Shown: positions 34,578 through 35,607 of the stretch, piece after piece | How the letters are laid out: every line of letters starts with the position of its first letter | Position numbering within the stretch: position 1 is the stretch's first letter | NCBI RefSeq assembly: GCF_015163715.1 | Contig: NZ_JADDUM010000031.1 | Location: 1-35,607, forward strand | Source of the DNA: Pseudomonas cyclaminis | GTDB taxonomy: Bacteria; Pseudomonadota; Gammaproteobacteria; Pseudomonadales; Pseudomonadaceae | Direction: 5' to 3' | Length of the DNA: 35,607 nt | Notes under the pieces: model-generated | Database searches by the model: none | Told to the model about the DNA's origin: nothing | The model's input: the letters and a program-made list of their open reading frames with translations, nothing else | Translations under genes and position numbers: made by a program

Positions 34578-35447
34578 CTACATCAACCCCATCCGTCGGT
34601 GTGCCCGTTGTACCGAACCATTGCGCATCGCCCAGCGCAGCAACGGCGCACTGCGCTTGACCCCGGCGCGAATCATCTGGCGTTGCACCGGGTTCTGCTG
34701 CTGACCGAGCATGGCGCTGGCCCAGTCCGGCAGCAGGTCGATTCCGGCCTGCATCATCAAGGCGCCAAACGGCTTGGCCAACGTGCTGGGCGAGGGCGCG
34801 TTCAGCAGCAGGCGCAGCACTTCGCGGCTGCGTTCGTCGCACAGCAATTGCGGACGGACACGTTCCAGATAATCGGAAATTTCCTGCCGTGAGCGCGGTA
34901 CATGCCGCGCGCCCAAGCGTTCGGCCACCAGGGCGATCTCACTGTAGTAACGATCCTGGTCGGGCCCGGAAAGAGCCGGGTTGCGGTAGCGCAAGTGGGC
35001 GGCGAGAAAGTTACTCACCTCCGCTACATGCACCCAGGTCAGCAGGTCCGGGTCGCTTGCCGCATAAGGCCGCCCATCCGGGGCATGGCCGACCACCTGC
35101 AAATGAATGGTGCGCACTTTTTCGATCAGCCAGTCGGCATCTTTGCGCGAACCGAAGGTCGTGCCGGAAATGAACTGCGAAGTGCGTCGCAGGCGCCCGA
35201 GCATGTCCTGGCGAAAGTTCGAATGGTCCCACACACCGGCCAGGGCCAGAGGATGCAGGGCTTGCAGCATCAACGCACTGATGCCGCCGATGAGCATGCT
35301 GCTGAAGTCGCCATGGACTTGCCAACTGACCGAGTCGGGCCCGAACAGGCCGGGATCGCCCTTGGGGTTTTCCAGGTCCAGTTGGCCCAGTGACAAGCCG
35401 GTGAGGCTCATCAGTTGGGTTTCGATACGGCTGCGGATAAATTCCAT
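34578..35447 (-). CDS. Oxygenase MpaB-like protein (DUF2236 family)
   Basis: A 289-aa all-helical protein that I assign to DUF2236, the family of fungal MpaB and latex-clearing protein Lcp. Recognisable features are the GISALMLQALHPLALAGVWDHSNF segment, WVHVAEVSNFLAAHLRY with its conserved histidines, and GTTFGSRKDADWLIEKVRTIH. Some members are haem oxygenases, but the substrate here is unknown. No signal peptide is seen. It starts 16 bp after the acetyl-CoA synthetase stop with no strong Shine-Dalgarno, suggesting co-transcription with it. Confidence 0.8.
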   Translation of the reverse strand: MEFIRSRIETQLMSLTGLSLGQLDLENPKGDPGLFGPDSVSWQVHGDFSSMLIGGISALMLQALHPLALAGVWDHSNFRQDMLGRLRRTSQFISGTTFGSRKDADWLIEKVRTIHLQVVGHAPDGRPYAASDPDLLTWVHVAEVSNFLAAHLRYRNPALSGPDQDRYYSEIALVAERLGARHVPRSRQEISDYLERVRPQLLCDERSREVLRLLLNAPSPSTLAKPFGALMMQAGIDLLPDWASAMLGQQQNPVQRQMIRAGVKRSAPLLRWAMRNGSVQRAHRRMGLM

Positions 35448-35463
35448 GGCGACTCAGGGTTTC

Positions 35464-35607
35464 CTAGCGGTTCAGGCGTTTGTCGATCAGGCCGTCCACG
35501 ACGCTGGGGTCGGCAAGGGTCGAGGTATCGCCGAGGCTGTCCAGCTCGTTGCAGGCGTTTTGCGCAAAATCCTGCGCAATGATCTTGCCGGAGCGGGTTT
35601 TCGGCAA
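35464..35607 (-). CDS. acsB: Acetyl-CoA synthetase, C-terminal end (partial, with a frame anomaly)
   Basis: Only the last 47 codons plus stop (TAG at 35466-35464) are in the window; the gene continues off the right edge. It begins with the catalytic-lysine motif LPKTRSGKI and ends [23 protein letters not shown], the AcsB-type end as I recall it from Pseudomonas. The eight residues after KI read IAQDFAQN, where the family has MRRILRKI. Reading one base out of frame gives LRRILRK, so a +1 and a -1 change appear to bracket 35557-35580. The protein reads on in frame afterwards. Confidence 0.8.
   Translation of the reverse strand: MPKTRSGKIIAQDFAQNACNELDSLGDTSTLADPSVVDGLIDKRLNR

Overview
The window is a chromosomal segment from a fluorescent-group Pseudomonas, close to P. 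fluorescens. The basis is protein sequence recognised from memory (Fur, RimP, FtsH, CarA, AcsB-like C-terminus), GC-rich codon use, and a gene order matching the omlA-fur-recN-grpE-dnaK-dnaJ-dapB-carAB-greA to rpsO-pnp block known from Pseudomonas. No phage, plasmid, insertion sequence with transposase, CRISPR array or defence system is visible. This is a core housekeeping region; the unusual content is mostly regulatory or structural and lies between genes.

Layout. (1) 1-2822: bamE/omlA (-) diverges from fur (+), which converges on recN (-). (2) 2823-7963: the heat-shock chaperone set grpE, dnaK, dnaJ, with sigma32-type promoters before grpE and dnaK, then dapB and a strong terminator. (3) 7964-13862: carA and carB behind a structured leader, greA, a small membrane protein, and yhbY on the opposite strand. 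(4) 13968-20153: rlmE, ftsH, folP, glmM, tpiA, secG, all (+). (5) 20176-29472: tRNA-Leu(GAG), initiator tRNA-fMet, then the nus/infB translation and RNA block rimP-nusA-infB-rbfA-truB, a palindromic MITE-like repeat, rpsO and pnp. The same order (glmM, secG, leuU, metY, rimP, nusA, infB, rbfA, truB, rpsO, pnp) is known from E. coli, apart from a few extra genes there. (6) 29473-30471: a periplasmic double-BON protein gene preceded by a sigma54-type promoter and a perfect 12-bp inverted repeat. (7) 30485-35607: a (-) strand group of an AsmA-like/DUF748 protein, an RlmI/RlmK-like methyltransferase, an MpaB/DUF2236 protein and the 3' end of an acetyl-CoA synthetase gene.

How the genes work together. 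Most encode protein folding and quality control (GrpE-DnaK-DnaJ, FtsH, BamE, SecG), ribosome and RNA metabolism (RlmE, YhbY, RimP, RbfA, TruB, S15, PNPase, IF2, two tRNAs), transcription elongation (GreA, NusA) and basic metabolism (DapB, CarAB, FolP, GlmM, TpiA). 

Best leads: a compensated double frameshift just after the catalytic-lysine motif of the acetyl-CoA synthetase at the right edge; the sigma54 promoter with palindromic upstream site before the BON gene; the 142-bp palindromic element between truB and rpsO; terminator-like hairpins in the carA leader, inside folP codons and in the rimP-nusA leader; and an OmpA-like domain apparently split by about 100 residues at the end of the AsmA-like protein. 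I found no convincing wholly new multi-gene system.
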